From positions 1 through 34,876 of the forward strand of contig JAJYSZ010000028.1 in NCBI GenBank assembly GCA_021793315.1: a DNA stretch of 34,876 bases. Reading direction: 5' to 3'. Position 1 is the stretch's first letter; every line of letters begins with the position of its first letter. Below, piece after piece: positions 14,575 to 23,620 of this stretch. The position numbers and the translations under genes were made by a program. Under the pieces are notes generated by a model. The model ran no database searches and was not told the origin of the DNA. It saw only the letters and a list, made by a program, of their open reading frames with translations. The DNA comes from Bacillota bacterium. GTDB taxonomy: Bacteria > Bacillota > Sulfobacillia > JAJZYS01 > JAJYTV01.

Positions 14575-15846
14575 TCAGGAAGTCGGCCGCGGCCGCGGCG
14601 GTCGAAAGGCGATCACGTAGCGGTCGCGTTGCGCCGCCTTGCCTTGGCCCCCGAGCATCGCGGTGGGGTCCATCCACAGCAGGTTCAGGACCGTCGTCAG
14701 CCCGATCACGCCGGTCGCGGACCAGAAGAGCGGGGCATGTCCGATGTGCATCAGCCAGCCGAAAGTCGGCGGCCCGAGCGCCACGCCGAAGAAGCGGACG
14801 CCTCCATAGAGCGAGGTGACCATGCCGCGCTCTTTGAGTGCGGTGGACGAAGTGATCAGGAGCGTCAGGGTCGGCAGGACGAATCCGCCGCCGACGCCCA
14901 TGAAGAAGATGGCGGAAAACAGGATCCAGCGATCGGTGAAGAACGCGTTCACCACCATGACCGCAGCGACGATGACGAGGCCTGCGACGATCACCGTCTT
15001 GGCGAAGGAGGGACGCCGGCGCAGGTAGCCTCCCGTCAGCAGGGAGGTGGCGGAGAGCGCGGCCACGGGCAGGGCGAGGATGAAGCCTGAGGTGAGTTCC
15101 GCCATGCCGTAGCGCTTCTCCAGCACCTCAGAGAGGTAGAAGAGCGTGCCGAAGAGGATGAACATCACCACCGCACCCGACAACAGCAGGACCGAGAGCG
15201 ACATGCCCTTGCGCGCGAACACCGCCTTGAGCCCTGCGAAGTAGGCAGCGAAGCCCTGCTTCGAGCGTTCCGCCTTGGGTTCGCGCACCCACAGCCAGAG
15301 CGCGATGCCGAGAGGGATCGACAGCGCCGCAAAGATGTAGAAGGGGAGCAGCCAGAGGATGATCCCGACGATGGCGCCGGAGATCGGACTGACCACTTTG
15401 CCGAGACCGTTGGCGGCCTCCAGCCAGCCGAGCACCTGTGCGCGCTCGCCGCTCTTGAAGATGTCGGCCGCCAGGGCCATGGCGAGCTGCGCCATGCCTG
15501 CGGCACCCGTGCCCTGGACGATGCGTCCCACCAGCAAGCCCGGGTAGGCAAGCGGCCCCAGGAACGAGACCGAGAGCCCCGCGATCAGGGCACCGATGCC
15601 AAAGATGATCAGCGCGGGCGCCATGATCGGCTTGCGCCCATAACGGTCGGAAAGGTAGCCGGCGAAAGGGATCAGGAGTCCTGCCGGCACCGAGAACGAG
15701 GTGACCACGAGCGACGTCTGCAGGCCGGAAAGGCCCAGAGCCCCCTGCATACGCGGAAACACCGGGAACAGCATCGAGTTGCCGAGCACCATCATGAAGG
15801 GCACAGCACCAAGGAGTGCAATAGAGGCGCGCATCGAGCTCTTCAT
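14575..15846 (-). CDS. Major facilitator superfamily transporter
   Basis: A 12-helix MFS permease of about 423 residues. The loop 2-3 motif is GYLSDRYGRKPIM, and the first helix starts IALLGAVPFMMVLGNSMLFP; helix 5 carries the proline-glycine antiporter-like VSPISGAIVG. This resembles drug/proton exporters of the EmrD/Bcr-like type, but substrate cannot be assigned. The start is uncertain: the ATG at 15846 has AGGGGG about 13 bases upstream, and another ATG follows 12 bases later. It is divergent from the DUF441 gene. Being just upstream of comA, an export function for a sulfonate is possible but speculative. Confidence 0.88.
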   Translation of the reverse strand: MKSSMRASIALLGAVPFMMVLGNSMLFPVFPRMQGALGLSGLQTSLVVTSFSVPAGLLIPFAGYLSDRYGRKPIMAPALIIFGIGALIAGLSVSFLGPLAYPGLLVGRIVQGTGAAGMAQLAMALAADIFKSGERAQVLGWLEAANGLGKVVSPISGAIVGIILWLLPFYIFAALSIPLGIALWLWVREPKAERSKQGFAAYFAGLKAVFARKGMSLSVLLLSGAVVMFILFGTLFYLSEVLEKRYGMAELTSGFILALPVAALSATSLLTGGYLRRRPSFAKTVIVAGLVIVAAVMVVNAFFTDRWILFSAIFFMGVGGGFVLPTLTLLITSSTALKERGMVTSLYGGVRFFGVALGPPTFGWLMHIGHAPLFWSATGVIGLTTVLNLLWMDPTAMLGGQGKAAQRDRYVIAFRPPRPRPTS

Positions 15847-15939
15847 GGGTTCGTTCGCGACCCCCTGGCCTGACGGATTTTGCGCTAGGTTTCTAACCGG
15901 CCGATGCAGAGCGTAGCCTGTCACAGGGAGTGCCTGAGT

Positions 15940-16398
15940 ATGAGCCAGGAAACCGCCGCGCTGCTGCTGATCCTGGCGGTGGGCGCCTTCGGCAGGAACT
16001 ACATGGTCGCCGTCAGCGCTATCGCCGCACTGATCCTCGCGGCTCTGCCGCTTCATTACATCCTCGAGTTTCTGGCAGACAACGGCATCCGCGTCGGCAT
16101 CTTCTTGCTGATGATCGCCGTCCTTGCCGAACTGGCCATTGGCCGCGTACCGCTGCACAGCCTGGTGCGCGAGCTCTGGAGCATCCCGAGCCTCCTCGCC
16201 ATCGCCGGCGGCATCCTGGCCTCCTGGATGAGCGGCCGCGGCATCGAGCTGCTGCAGCGCCAGCCACAGGTGGCCGTCGGTTTGGTCATCGGTTCCGTGC
16301 TCGGCGCGAGCTTCTTCAACGGCGTGCCGATCGGTCCGCTGTTCGCCGCCGGCGTCACGGCCGTGGCGATGGGCATCTGGCAGGTGCTCTCGCATTGA
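15940..16398 (+). CDS. DUF441 family membrane protein
   Basis: A 152-residue protein with four to five hydrophobic helices: TAALLLILAVGAFGRNYMV, VSAIAALILAALPL, VGIFLLMIAVLAELAIG, then LLAIAGGILASWMSGRGI and PLFAAGVTAVAMGIW, with the characteristic GSVLGASFFNGVPIGPL segment. This is the DUF441 (YeaL/YtwI) family, whose function is not known. The ATG at 15940 has GGGAG 9 bases upstream. It is monocistronic and divergent from the MFS gene; a short GAACCA-GA-TGGTTC palindrome follows the stop. Confidence 0.88.
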   Translation: MSQETAALLLILAVGAFGRNYMVAVSAIAALILAALPLHYILEFLADNGIRVGIFLLMIAVLAELAIGRVPLHSLVRELWSIPSLLAIAGGILASWMSGRGIELLQRQPQVAVGLVIGSVLGASFFNGVPIGPLFAAGVTAVAMGIWQVLSH

Positions 16399-16474
16399 AC
16401 CAGATGGTTCTAGGATGCGAACCGCCCTTGAGGCTCAACACTATGGCCGTACTCTCGAAGGAGGTGACTGGAGC

Positions 16475-16714
16475 ATGGCGCAAGGCAGCAACACCGGAAA
16501 CCGCGCAGTCGTTCGCGGAGCGGAGCCTGCTCTCGACTCGTTCAAGTACGAGGTGGCACGCGACATCGGCCTGCAGGTACCGCAGGACGGTTACTGGGGC
16601 GACCTGCCGGCTCGCAGCTGCGGGGCGGTAGGCGGCCACATGGTTCGCCGGATGATCGAGATGGCCGAGCAGTCCCTGGCGGGACGCGGCGGGATGGGCG
16701 GCACCACGCGATAA
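16475..16714 (+). CDS. Alpha/beta-type small acid-soluble spore protein (first copy)
   Basis: DNA-saturating protein of the dormant spore core, degraded by Gpr at germination. The 79 residues contain LDSFKYEVARDIGL (first DNA-binding helix with the Gpr site), DGYWGDLPARSCGAVGGHMVRRMIEMAE (second helix, written here in two parts: DGYWGDLPARSCGAVGG and HMVRRMIEMAE). The ATG follows AAGGAGGTGA, a near-perfect ribosome site, at about 7 bases. The cleavage region reads E-V-A-R-D-I rather than the usual E-I-A-S-E-L/F. A second copy lies 132 bases downstream, and gpr is 456 bases further, on the opposite strand. Confidence 0.95.
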   Translation: MAQGSNTGNRAVVRGAEPALDSFKYEVARDIGLQVPQDGYWGDLPARSCGAVGGHMVRRMIEMAEQSLAGRGGMGGTTR

Positions 16715-16726
16715 TACGAACCACGG

Positions 16727-16761
16727 GACAGGGTGGAGCGATCCACCCTGTCTTCCCTTTT
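16727..16761 (+). terminator. Terminator of first SASP gene
   Basis: A perfect 11-bp stem (GACAGGGTGGA at 16727-16737, complement at 16742-16752) closed by a GCGA tetraloop and followed by TTCCCTTTT. It separates the two SASP genes into independent transcripts. Confidence 0.9.
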
Positions 16762-16846
16762 GCTCGACGCGAAGGATGCGGGCGAAGATTTTGGCGTCAT
16801 ATGCGGGGCACGCGAGGAAACGATAACGCACAGGGAGGTGAACACA

Positions 16847-17065
16847 TTGGCACAGGGATCGAACACGAGCAACCGCGTGCTCGTCAAGGGCGCCGCGCAG
16901 CAGCTCGACCAGTTCAAGTACGAGATCGCCTCCGAACTGGGCGTGAACCCCCAGGACGGTTACTGGGGCGACCTGCCGGCCCGTCAGTGCGGTGCCGTTG
17001 GCGGCCACATGGTCCGACGCATGATCGAGATCGCCGAGCAGCAGCTCGCTGGTGGCCGTCACTAA
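16847..17065 (+). CDS. Alpha/beta-type small acid-soluble spore protein (second copy)
   Basis: Paralogue of the preceding SASP, 72 residues: LDQFKYEIASELGV carries the canonical Gpr cleavage context (E-I-A-S-E-L), followed by NPQDGYWGDLPARQCGAVGG and HMVRRMIEIAEQQL. The start is a TTG at 16847 with AGGGAGGTGA 6-7 bases upstream; an open stretch before it is not SASP-like. The two copies agree in nearly the whole second half and differ mainly at the N-terminus and cleavage site, indicating tandem duplication. Confidence 0.95.
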   Translation: MAQGSNTSNRVLVKGAAQQLDQFKYEIASELGVNPQDGYWGDLPARQCGAVGGHMVRRMIEIAEQQLAGGRH

Positions 17066-17083
17066 CGTCCCGCAATCATGAAA

Positions 17084-17113
17084 GCGCCGCAGAGCAGACG
17101 CTCCGCGGCGTTT
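17084..17113 (+). terminator. Terminator of second SASP gene
   Basis: An 11-bp stem with one mismatch (17084-17094 with 17099-17109, loop AGAC) followed by TTTT, 18 bases after the SASP stop. The gpr gene ends nearby on the other strand, at 17171. Confidence 0.85.
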
Positions 17114-17170
17114 TCGTATGTAACTGCACCGTTTTGTTCGGTATTCGCATCAGAACCACCGGACTGCGGC

Positions 17171-18130
17171 CTATGAATAGAGCCCGAACTCTCCGAGGTC
17201 GATGGCGGGCTGCAAGCTGGTATTGAGCGCTCCCGCAATCAGTCTCGAGAGGTCCTCGATCTGGGCGTCGATTTCCTTCGGGGTCACCATGAGATCGCCC
17301 ACCGACTCGCCCAGCACCTGCGCGATCAGGGCGTCGCGCTGCTTGTCGTAGAGCTCGTCGAGGACTTCGTAGAACTGCACGTCGTCCTTCAGTTCCTCGA
17401 TCAGGCCCTGGATCGTATCGCGCGCGATGGTGATGGCATGCACCACCGTGGGTACACCGATCGCCAGCACCGGCACCCCGAGGCTCTCCCGGTTGATCGC
17501 CGCCCGGTGGTTCCCCACCCCTGAACCTGGCTGGATTCCCGTGTCCGAGACCTGAATCGTGCTCGCGATCCGCTCCACCGAACGTGCCGCAAGCGCATCG
17601 ATGGCGATGACGAACCCCGGCTGCAACCGATCCACCACCGCACGCACCATCTCACCCGTCTCGATCCCTGTGATGCCGAGAACCCCCGGCGCCAGCGCAG
17701 CGACGGGACGCATCCTCCTTTGAATGTCCGGCGGAACGACGGACTTCAAGTGCCGGGTCACGAGAAGGCGGGACACAACCCGCGGTCCCAGGGCGTCCGG
17801 CGTCGCCTGCCAATTGCCCAGACCGACGACGAGTGCTTCCGAGAGTTCCCTGCTGGCGGGCAGCATGCTGGCCAGCGTCTCGCTGAGGTGCTTGCCGACC
17901 GTGGCGGCGTGCTCGCGGTCGTGGCGCCGCAGCTGGCGCGACTCGAATGTGACGTAGCGTCCGACGGGCTTTCCCACCGCATCGGCTCCCTCGGGCGTCT
18001 CGACCACGACTTCGCTGATCGTGACTCCATCCTCCGTGCGTTCGGACGCCCGCACGCCTGGAAGGTGGCGGGCAGCCCTCTGGGCGTCCCGATGGGCCTC
18101 GATGGCCAGGTCCGTGCGCAGACTAGGCAC
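17171..18130 (-). CDS. gpr: Spore germination protease Gpr
   Basis: Aspartic-type endopeptidase (family A25) that is made as a zymogen in the forespore and degrades SASPs at germination. The 319 residues begin SLRTDLAIEAHRDAQ, matching the propeptide/autoprocessing region, followed by ERTEDGVTISEVVVETPEGA, LVVGLGNWQATPDALGPRVV, LAPGVLGITGIETGEM, IAIDALAARSVERI and VSDTGIQPGSGVGN, all family hallmarks. The GTG at 18130 has GGAGG 7 bases upstream. A sigma-G-like promoter lies at 18150-18178. Its two likely substrates are encoded just beyond its 3' end. Confidence 0.97.
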   Translation of the reverse strand: MPSLRTDLAIEAHRDAQRAARHLPGVRASERTEDGVTISEVVVETPEGADAVGKPVGRYVTFESRQLRRHDREHAATVGKHLSETLASMLPASRELSEALVVGLGNWQATPDALGPRVVSRLLVTRHLKSVVPPDIQRRMRPVAALAPGVLGITGIETGEMVRAVVDRLQPGFVIAIDALAARSVERIASTIQVSDTGIQPGSGVGNHRAAINRESLGVPVLAIGVPTVVHAITIARDTIQGLIEELKDDVQFYEVLDELYDKQRDALIAQVLGESVGDLMVTPKEIDAQIEDLSRLIAGALNTSLQPAIDLGEFGLYS

Positions 18131-18149
18131 CGCATCGCCTCCGGCCGCC

Positions 18150-18178
18150 TAGTCTGCCCGCCAGGAGACATTGCATGC
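18150..18178 (-). promoter_or_regulatory. Sigma-G/F-like promoter of gpr
   Basis: The minus strand reads GCATG, 17 bases, CAGACTA, 19 bases ahead of the gpr start. This fits the forespore sigma-G pattern (GHATR, 17-18 bases, CATnnTA) with one mismatch in the -10. In Bacillus gpr is transcribed by sigma-F and sigma-G. Confidence 0.55.
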
Positions 18179-18362
18179 GGGCCTGCGAGGCAAACTCGGC
18201 ACTGGGTCCCCCCCAGCCGATGGCCCAAGCCCGCATGCGCATGCCGAGGGATGCAGGCGAACATTTGTGCCCGCCGCGTTCCCCTTTTGCGCGCAAGATG
18301 GTCAAGCCGTCCAGGATCGGCAGGAGGCAACCCTCTCAGGGCGAAGTGCACCATTTCGGGAG

Positions 18363-19694
18363 GTGGCTTCCCTGCCCGAACTACGACGCGTCCTGCGCCT
18401 GCCGACCATTGTCTCGACCAGTGCAGGTCTCGCCTTCGCCGCGGTCAACTTTCTGGCCGTTATCCAGGTCGCGGACCTCGTCGCGGGAGATTCGGCCTGG
18501 CTCGCGATCGTCACCGCCGGCGTCCTCTGTCTGCTCGCCGCCGGTGTGTTCGGCGAACTCAATGCGGTGCTGCCCTCTGCGGCCGGCATCCGCCTCTGGA
18601 CGCGGCAGGGCATCAGCGACGGCTTCTCTCTGGTCTTCACGCTGCTCTACCTGACAACCATTCTCGCGGTCATCGCAGCCGACAGCTTCATCCTGGCGCA
18701 AGCCGTCCAAGCCGGCATTCCCGCAATTCCGGGCATCATCTGGATTGTGCTCTTCCTGTCGCTCGCGCTCTGGGCCAACCTGCGCGGGGTCAAGATCGCC
18801 GGGCGCGTGCAGGATGCCACGACATTCGTTCTCCTGGGGTCCCTGACCCTCATCGCGGTAGCCGCGATCGTCCACGTCCACCACCCGTGGCACACGCCGT
18901 TTGCACCCGGCGGCGGCTACCTGCAGGCCGTGGCATTGGGCGTGTTCGTGTTCGTCGGCTTCGAATGGGTGACGCCCCTCGCAGAGGAGGTCACGGACTC
19001 GCGGCTCATGCCGCGCGGCATGTTCATGGGGATCGGCCTGATCGCCATTGCCTTCGGCCTCTTCTCGCTCGCCGCGACCCACCTCTTGCCGCCCAACGCG
19101 CTGACGAGTTCGCTCGTGCCTCAGCTTCTCGTGGGCAGGGCCGCCTTCGGCGAGTTCGGCTTCTGGTGGATGCTGGCCATCACCGTAATCACGGCGGGAA
19201 CCACGTTCAACGGCAGCTTCGTCTCCGCCTCACGCCTCCTTTACGCGCTTGCCCGGGAGCGCTCGCTGCCGACCTGGTTCGCCGCCCTGAACGACCGCTT
19301 CGTGCCCATGCGGGCGCTCTATGTGCTGTTCGGCGCGTCGGTGGTGCTGGCGGTTCTAGTCTTCGCCACCGGCGACTATCGTGTCCTGATCAACGCCGGC
19401 GCCGCGCTGGAGGCGGTGATGTACGTGGTGGCCGCATGGGCGGTCATCGGTCTCAGGCGCCGTCAGCCCGCTGCCGAGCGCAGCTTCAAGTTGCCTTTCG
19501 GCATCGTGCTGCCTATTGTTACCATAGTAGTCTTCCTTGTGCTGGCCGTAGGTGCCGCCACGAGTCCGTCCGGGACCGCAGGGCCCGTTCCCTGGGTGCT
19601 CGTATTGCTCCTGGTGATCGCCCTGCTGAGCTTCCTCTATGTGAGGCTCTATGTGCCCAGGCTGCGCGTCCGGCGCCAGAGGCCCCCAGCCTGA
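18363..19694 (+). CDS. APC-family amino acid/polyamine permease
   Basis: A 12-helix transporter of about 443 residues. The first helix carries PTIVSTSAGLAFAAVNFL, and later segments include GGGYLQAVALGVFVFVGFEW, TPLAEEVTDSRLMPRGMF and FNGSFVSASRLLYALARERS, typical of APC superfamily amino-acid permeases; the substrate is not readable. The start is uncertain: the in-frame GTG at 18363 lies inside a GGGAGGTGG that could instead serve as ribosome site for the CTG at 18372. Upstream sequence is open but shows no membrane character. It is followed after 26 bases by an M20 peptidase, suggesting uptake and use of peptides or amino-acid derivatives. Confidence 0.85.
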   Translation: MASLPELRRVLRLPTIVSTSAGLAFAAVNFLAVIQVADLVAGDSAWLAIVTAGVLCLLAAGVFGELNAVLPSAAGIRLWTRQGISDGFSLVFTLLYLTTILAVIAADSFILAQAVQAGIPAIPGIIWIVLFLSLALWANLRGVKIAGRVQDATTFVLLGSLTLIAVAAIVHVHHPWHTPFAPGGGYLQAVALGVFVFVGFEWVTPLAEEVTDSRLMPRGMFMGIGLIAIAFGLFSLAATHLLPPNALTSSLVPQLLVGRAAFGEFGFWWMLAITVITAGTTFNGSFVSASRLLYALARERSLPTWFAALNDRFVPMRALYVLFGASVVLAVLVFATGDYRVLINAGAALEAVMYVVAAWAVIGLRRRQPAAERSFKLPFGIVLPIVTIVVFLVLAVGAATSPSGTAGPVPWVLVLLLVIALLSFLYVRLYVPRLRVRRQRPPA

Positions 19695-19720
19695 CCGATC
19701 CGCGAAGGAGGAAACCCGCT

Positions 19721-20833
19721 TTGGCTTGGCCCACCTGGCTACCCTCGCCGCCGCCGCTGCCTGACTTGATCGCTGATCTTTCGGCCCTGATCGCCATTCC
19801 GGCGCCGCCCTTCCACGAAGAGCGGCGCGTCGCCGCGCTGCGCGACTGGCTGGCCGCAAAGGGTGTGCCTGCCGAGATCGACCAGACCGGCAACGTCGTG
19901 GTGCGCTGGGGACCGCCGTCGGGCAAGGCCAAGGCATTCCTGGCGCACATCGACACGGCGCTCGACGTGGGCGCGGTGACGCCGCGCGAGGAGGACGGGA
20001 GACTCTTCGGGCATGGCTCCGCCGACAACGGCAGTGGCCTCAGTGTCCTCTCCCAGCTTGCCGTGCTCGTGTGGCAGAGCAGGTCCCAGCCGCGCCAGCC
20101 TTTCTACTTCGTCTTCAACGTCGGCGAGGAGGGCCTCGGCGACCTGCGCGGCGCGCGCGGCTTCGTAGCAGACCATCTGCAGGAGCTGGACGCGGTGATC
20201 GCCCTCGACGGCCGACTCGGCGACATCGTCCATCAGGGCATCGGCTCCAGGCGTCTCGAGGCCGGCTTTGAGACCCTGGGCGGCCACAGCTGGAGCGATT
20301 TCGGCAACCCCTCCGCCATCCATCTGCTCGGCCAGGCGATCGCGCGTCTGGGCGATCTTGCATTGCCGCAGGTGCCACGCACCACCTTGAACGTGGGCGT
20401 CGTGGAAGGCGGCAGCGCCGTCAACGCCATCGCGCGGGAGGCCCACTGCCTCATCGACTTGCGCTCCGAAGACACGCGGGAACTCCATCGGCTTGAGCGC
20501 GACGTGCGCGCCGTGTTCCAGGATCTTGCCCATATGCCCGTCCGCTTCCACTGCCAATGCATCGGCGATCGCCCCGCGGGTTCCATCGACCGTGACCACC
20601 CCATCGTGACGGCGGCTGCGGCGGCCTTGGCCGCGGTGGGCCTGACGCCGATGTACACGGCTGGTTCCACCGACGCGAACGCGGCCCTGGGCCAAGGCGT
20701 CCCGGGCATCTGCTGCGGTGTCGGCCGCGGCGGACTAGCGCATACGCCTGACGAGTGGCTTGACGAGGCTTCGCTGCAGGACGGCCTTCACTTCGCCGCG
20801 GTACTCCTCGACCGCCTGACGCGCAGAGCCTGA
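19721..20833 (+). CDS. M20-family metallopeptidase
   Basis: Zinc-dependent aminoacylase/carboxypeptidase-type hydrolase of 370 residues. Metal ligands in order: AFLAHIDTALDVG (H-x-D with the catalytic Asp), FGHGSADNGSG (bridging Asp), NVGEEGLGD (Glu-Glu pair), ALDGR, and a C-terminal His in GLAHTPDEW. A dimerisation domain (GGHSWSDFG to HCLID) sits in the middle. The start is a TTG at 19721, with AAGGAGGA 8 bases upstream; a very long frame extends upstream but is antisense to gpr. The stop overlaps the Nudix ATG (TGATG). Substrate unknown; a cytoplasmic di- or tripeptidase or deacylase is likely. Confidence 0.88.
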   Translation: MAWPTWLPSPPPLPDLIADLSALIAIPAPPFHEERRVAALRDWLAAKGVPAEIDQTGNVVVRWGPPSGKAKAFLAHIDTALDVGAVTPREEDGRLFGHGSADNGSGLSVLSQLAVLVWQSRSQPRQPFYFVFNVGEEGLGDLRGARGFVADHLQELDAVIALDGRLGDIVHQGIGSRRLEAGFETLGGHSWSDFGNPSAIHLLGQAIARLGDLALPQVPRTTLNVGVVEGGSAVNAIAREAHCLIDLRSEDTRELHRLERDVRAVFQDLAHMPVRFHCQCIGDRPAGSIDRDHPIVTAAAAALAAVGLTPMYTAGSTDANAALGQGVPGICCGVGRGGLAHTPDEWLDEASLQDGLHFAAVLLDRLTRRA

Positions 20834-21288
20834 TGCGGGCTCCAGATGCCGCCGGCTGCGCGATCCTGGACGCACAGGGGCGAGTGCTGCTGGTCCATCA
20901 GACCTACCGCGAAAAGCTCTGGGAAGTGCCGGGCGGAGTCGTGGCGTCTGGCGAGAGCGCCTGGGACGCAGCCGTCCGCGAGTGCTGGGAGGAGCTCGGG
21001 GTCACGCCGGTGTCGCCTCAGCTCAGCGGGATCTACCACCGCACCTGGAACGACAGCTACGTATTCATCTTCCGGGCCCTGGGCGTCGATGGTACGCCGA
21101 CGCCCGACGGCGGCGAGATCGACGATGCGCGGTACTTCCATCTCGCGGACATTCCCTGGCCGGTGACTTCCTTTGCCCTTCAGCGCCTGCGCGACGCGCT
21201 GAGCTTCACAGGACAGGTCAGTCTGCGTGCGGAGTCGCGCGCAGACCGCCGCCTTCTCGGGCGGCGGTCTCAAGCGGAAGGTTTTTAG
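20833..21288 (+). CDS. Nudix hydrolase
   Basis: A 151-residue MutT-like hydrolase with a complete Nudix box: G-x5-E-x7-R-E-x2-E-E-x-G, seen as GGVVASGESAWDAAVRECWE followed by ELGV (residues 34-57). Such enzymes cleave nucleoside diphosphates linked to another moiety; the exact substrate is unknown. It is coupled to the M20 gene by a one-base overlap. Its last ten or so codons (ADRRLLGRRS) are dictated by a strong hairpin, and its stop codon overlaps that of aroA from the other strand (TTAG, 21285-21288). Confidence 0.93.
   Translation: MRAPDAAGCAILDAQGRVLLVHQTYREKLWEVPGGVVASGESAWDAAVRECWEELGVTPVSPQLSGIYHRTWNDSYVFIFRALGVDGTPTPDGGEIDDARYFHLADIPWPVTSFALQRLRDALSFTGQVSLRAESRADRRLLGRRSQAEGF
21243..21270. 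repeat. Perfect hairpin inside the Nudix 3' end
   Basis: AGACCGCCGCC (21243-21253) and its exact complement (21260-21270) enclose a 6-base loop, within coding sequence. A TTTTT run follows only 11-12 bases later, overlapping the two convergent stop codons, so it may act as an imperfect terminator for the + strand operon or block converging transcripts. Confidence 0.7.
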
Positions 21289-22564
21289 CGGCCGGATGCG
21301 GCCGCGAACAGATCGAAGAAGCCTGGGAACGACACCCCAGCAGCCTCGGCGCCGTCGATCTCCACACCCTGCTCGCAGCGCAGGCTGAGCACCGCGGCCG
21401 CCATCGCGATGCGGTGATCGCCCTGGCTGTCCACGCGACCGCCTCCGAGGTGCTCCCGGCCGTGGATGCGAAAGCCGTCGGGCAGTTCCTCGAAGTCTCC
21501 GCCCACCGCCTCGGCCATGCGCCCCAAGGCGGCGATGCGGTCGGTTTCCTTGACGCGCAGCTCGCCTGCCCCGCGCACCGTCGTGACGCCCTGCGCGCAA
21601 AGCGCAAGCGCGGCGATCACCGGCAGCTCGTCGATCAGCGAAGGCACCTCATCGCCACCGATGTCCACGCCGGTGAGACCGCCCGGGCGCACCTGGACCT
21701 CGCCCGTGGGCTCGGCAGCGGCGTCTTTGTCGGTGACGGTCTCAATCTGAGCGCCCATGCGCCTGAGCACAGCTAGGACGCCGGTGCGGCCGGGGTTCAG
21801 GCCAAGACCCCATACCCTGGCCCCGCCGTCGGCCGCCAGGACTGCGGCCGCGAGAAGGAAGGCGGCATGCGAGATGTCGCCGGGCACGTCCACCTGCCCC
21901 GGCGACACGAGCTGCTGTCCGCCGGCTATGCGGACAGCGTCGCCCGTCGCCTCAAGGCAGGCGCCAAACTGTCGCAGCATCCGCTCGGTGTGATCCCGCG
22001 TCGGCCTGAGATCCGTGAGGACGGTCTCGCCTGCGGCATCGAGCGCCGCGAGCATCAGCGCGGACTTCACCTGTGCGGATGGTGTCGGCAAGGAAATCGT
22101 GCCGCCGCTAAGCGCCGCGGGGAGGACGGCGAGCGGCGCGAATTCGCCCCCCCCGCGACCCTCGATGCGGGCGCCAAGCGAGCGCAGAGGGTCCACCACC
22201 CGACGCATCGGGCGCCCCCGCAGCGAGTCGTCGCCGGTCAGAACGGCAAAGAGGCCGGAACCGGCGAGAAACCCCGTGGCCAGCCGCAGCAGGGTGCCCG
22301 CGTTTTCACAGTCCAGTTGGCGCGCCGGCTCTTGCAGCCTTGCGGGCGGGCGCAAGCGCACGTCCTCTCCGTCTGCCTCCACGTCGGCGCCCAGGGCCTG
22401 GCAGACGGCGAGCGTCGCGTCGGTGTCTTTGGCCCGCAACGCGCCTTTGATCATCGTTTCGCCCCTGGCGCGCGTGGCGAGCAGATAGGCGCGATGGGTC
22501 ACGGACTTGTCGCCTGGCACGCGTCCGTCGAAGTGGAAGGTCTGCCGCGGCCCGAACGCCAGCC

Positions 22565-22568
<4 letters not shown>
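21285..22568 (-). CDS. aroA: 3-phosphoshikimate 1-carboxyvinyltransferase (EPSP synthase)
   Basis: Sixth step of the shikimate pathway, joining PEP to shikimate-3-phosphate. From the ATG at 22568 it has 427 residues: VPGDKSVTHRAYLLA (PEP-site Lys), LDCENAGTLLRLATGFLAG (NAGT instead of the usual NSGT), LRGRPMRRVVDPL, SAQVKSALMLAAL, RDHTERMLRQFGA, and ELRVKETDRIAALG, ending GDHRIAMAAAVLSL. The start overlaps the aroF stop (ATGA). The frame is open upstream inside aroF but has no homology. Last gene of the trp-aro operon. Confidence 0.96.
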
Positions 22569-23590
<1,022 letters not shown>

Positions 23591-23620
23591 TTGCGATCCA
23601 CTCCCCGTTTCCGTTTAAGA

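Noticed and set aside
15847-16395. N-terminal extension of the MFS transporter by about 180 residues
   Set aside because: The stretch is antisense to the DUF441 gene, which has a membrane-protein pattern and a ribosome site.
17720-20833. Very long + strand open frame of over 1000 codons
   Set aside because: Only the part from 19721 is a real M20 peptidase with a ribosome site. The rest is antisense to gpr and out of frame with the permease, with Arg/Pro/Ala-rich composition typical of GC-rich shadow frames.
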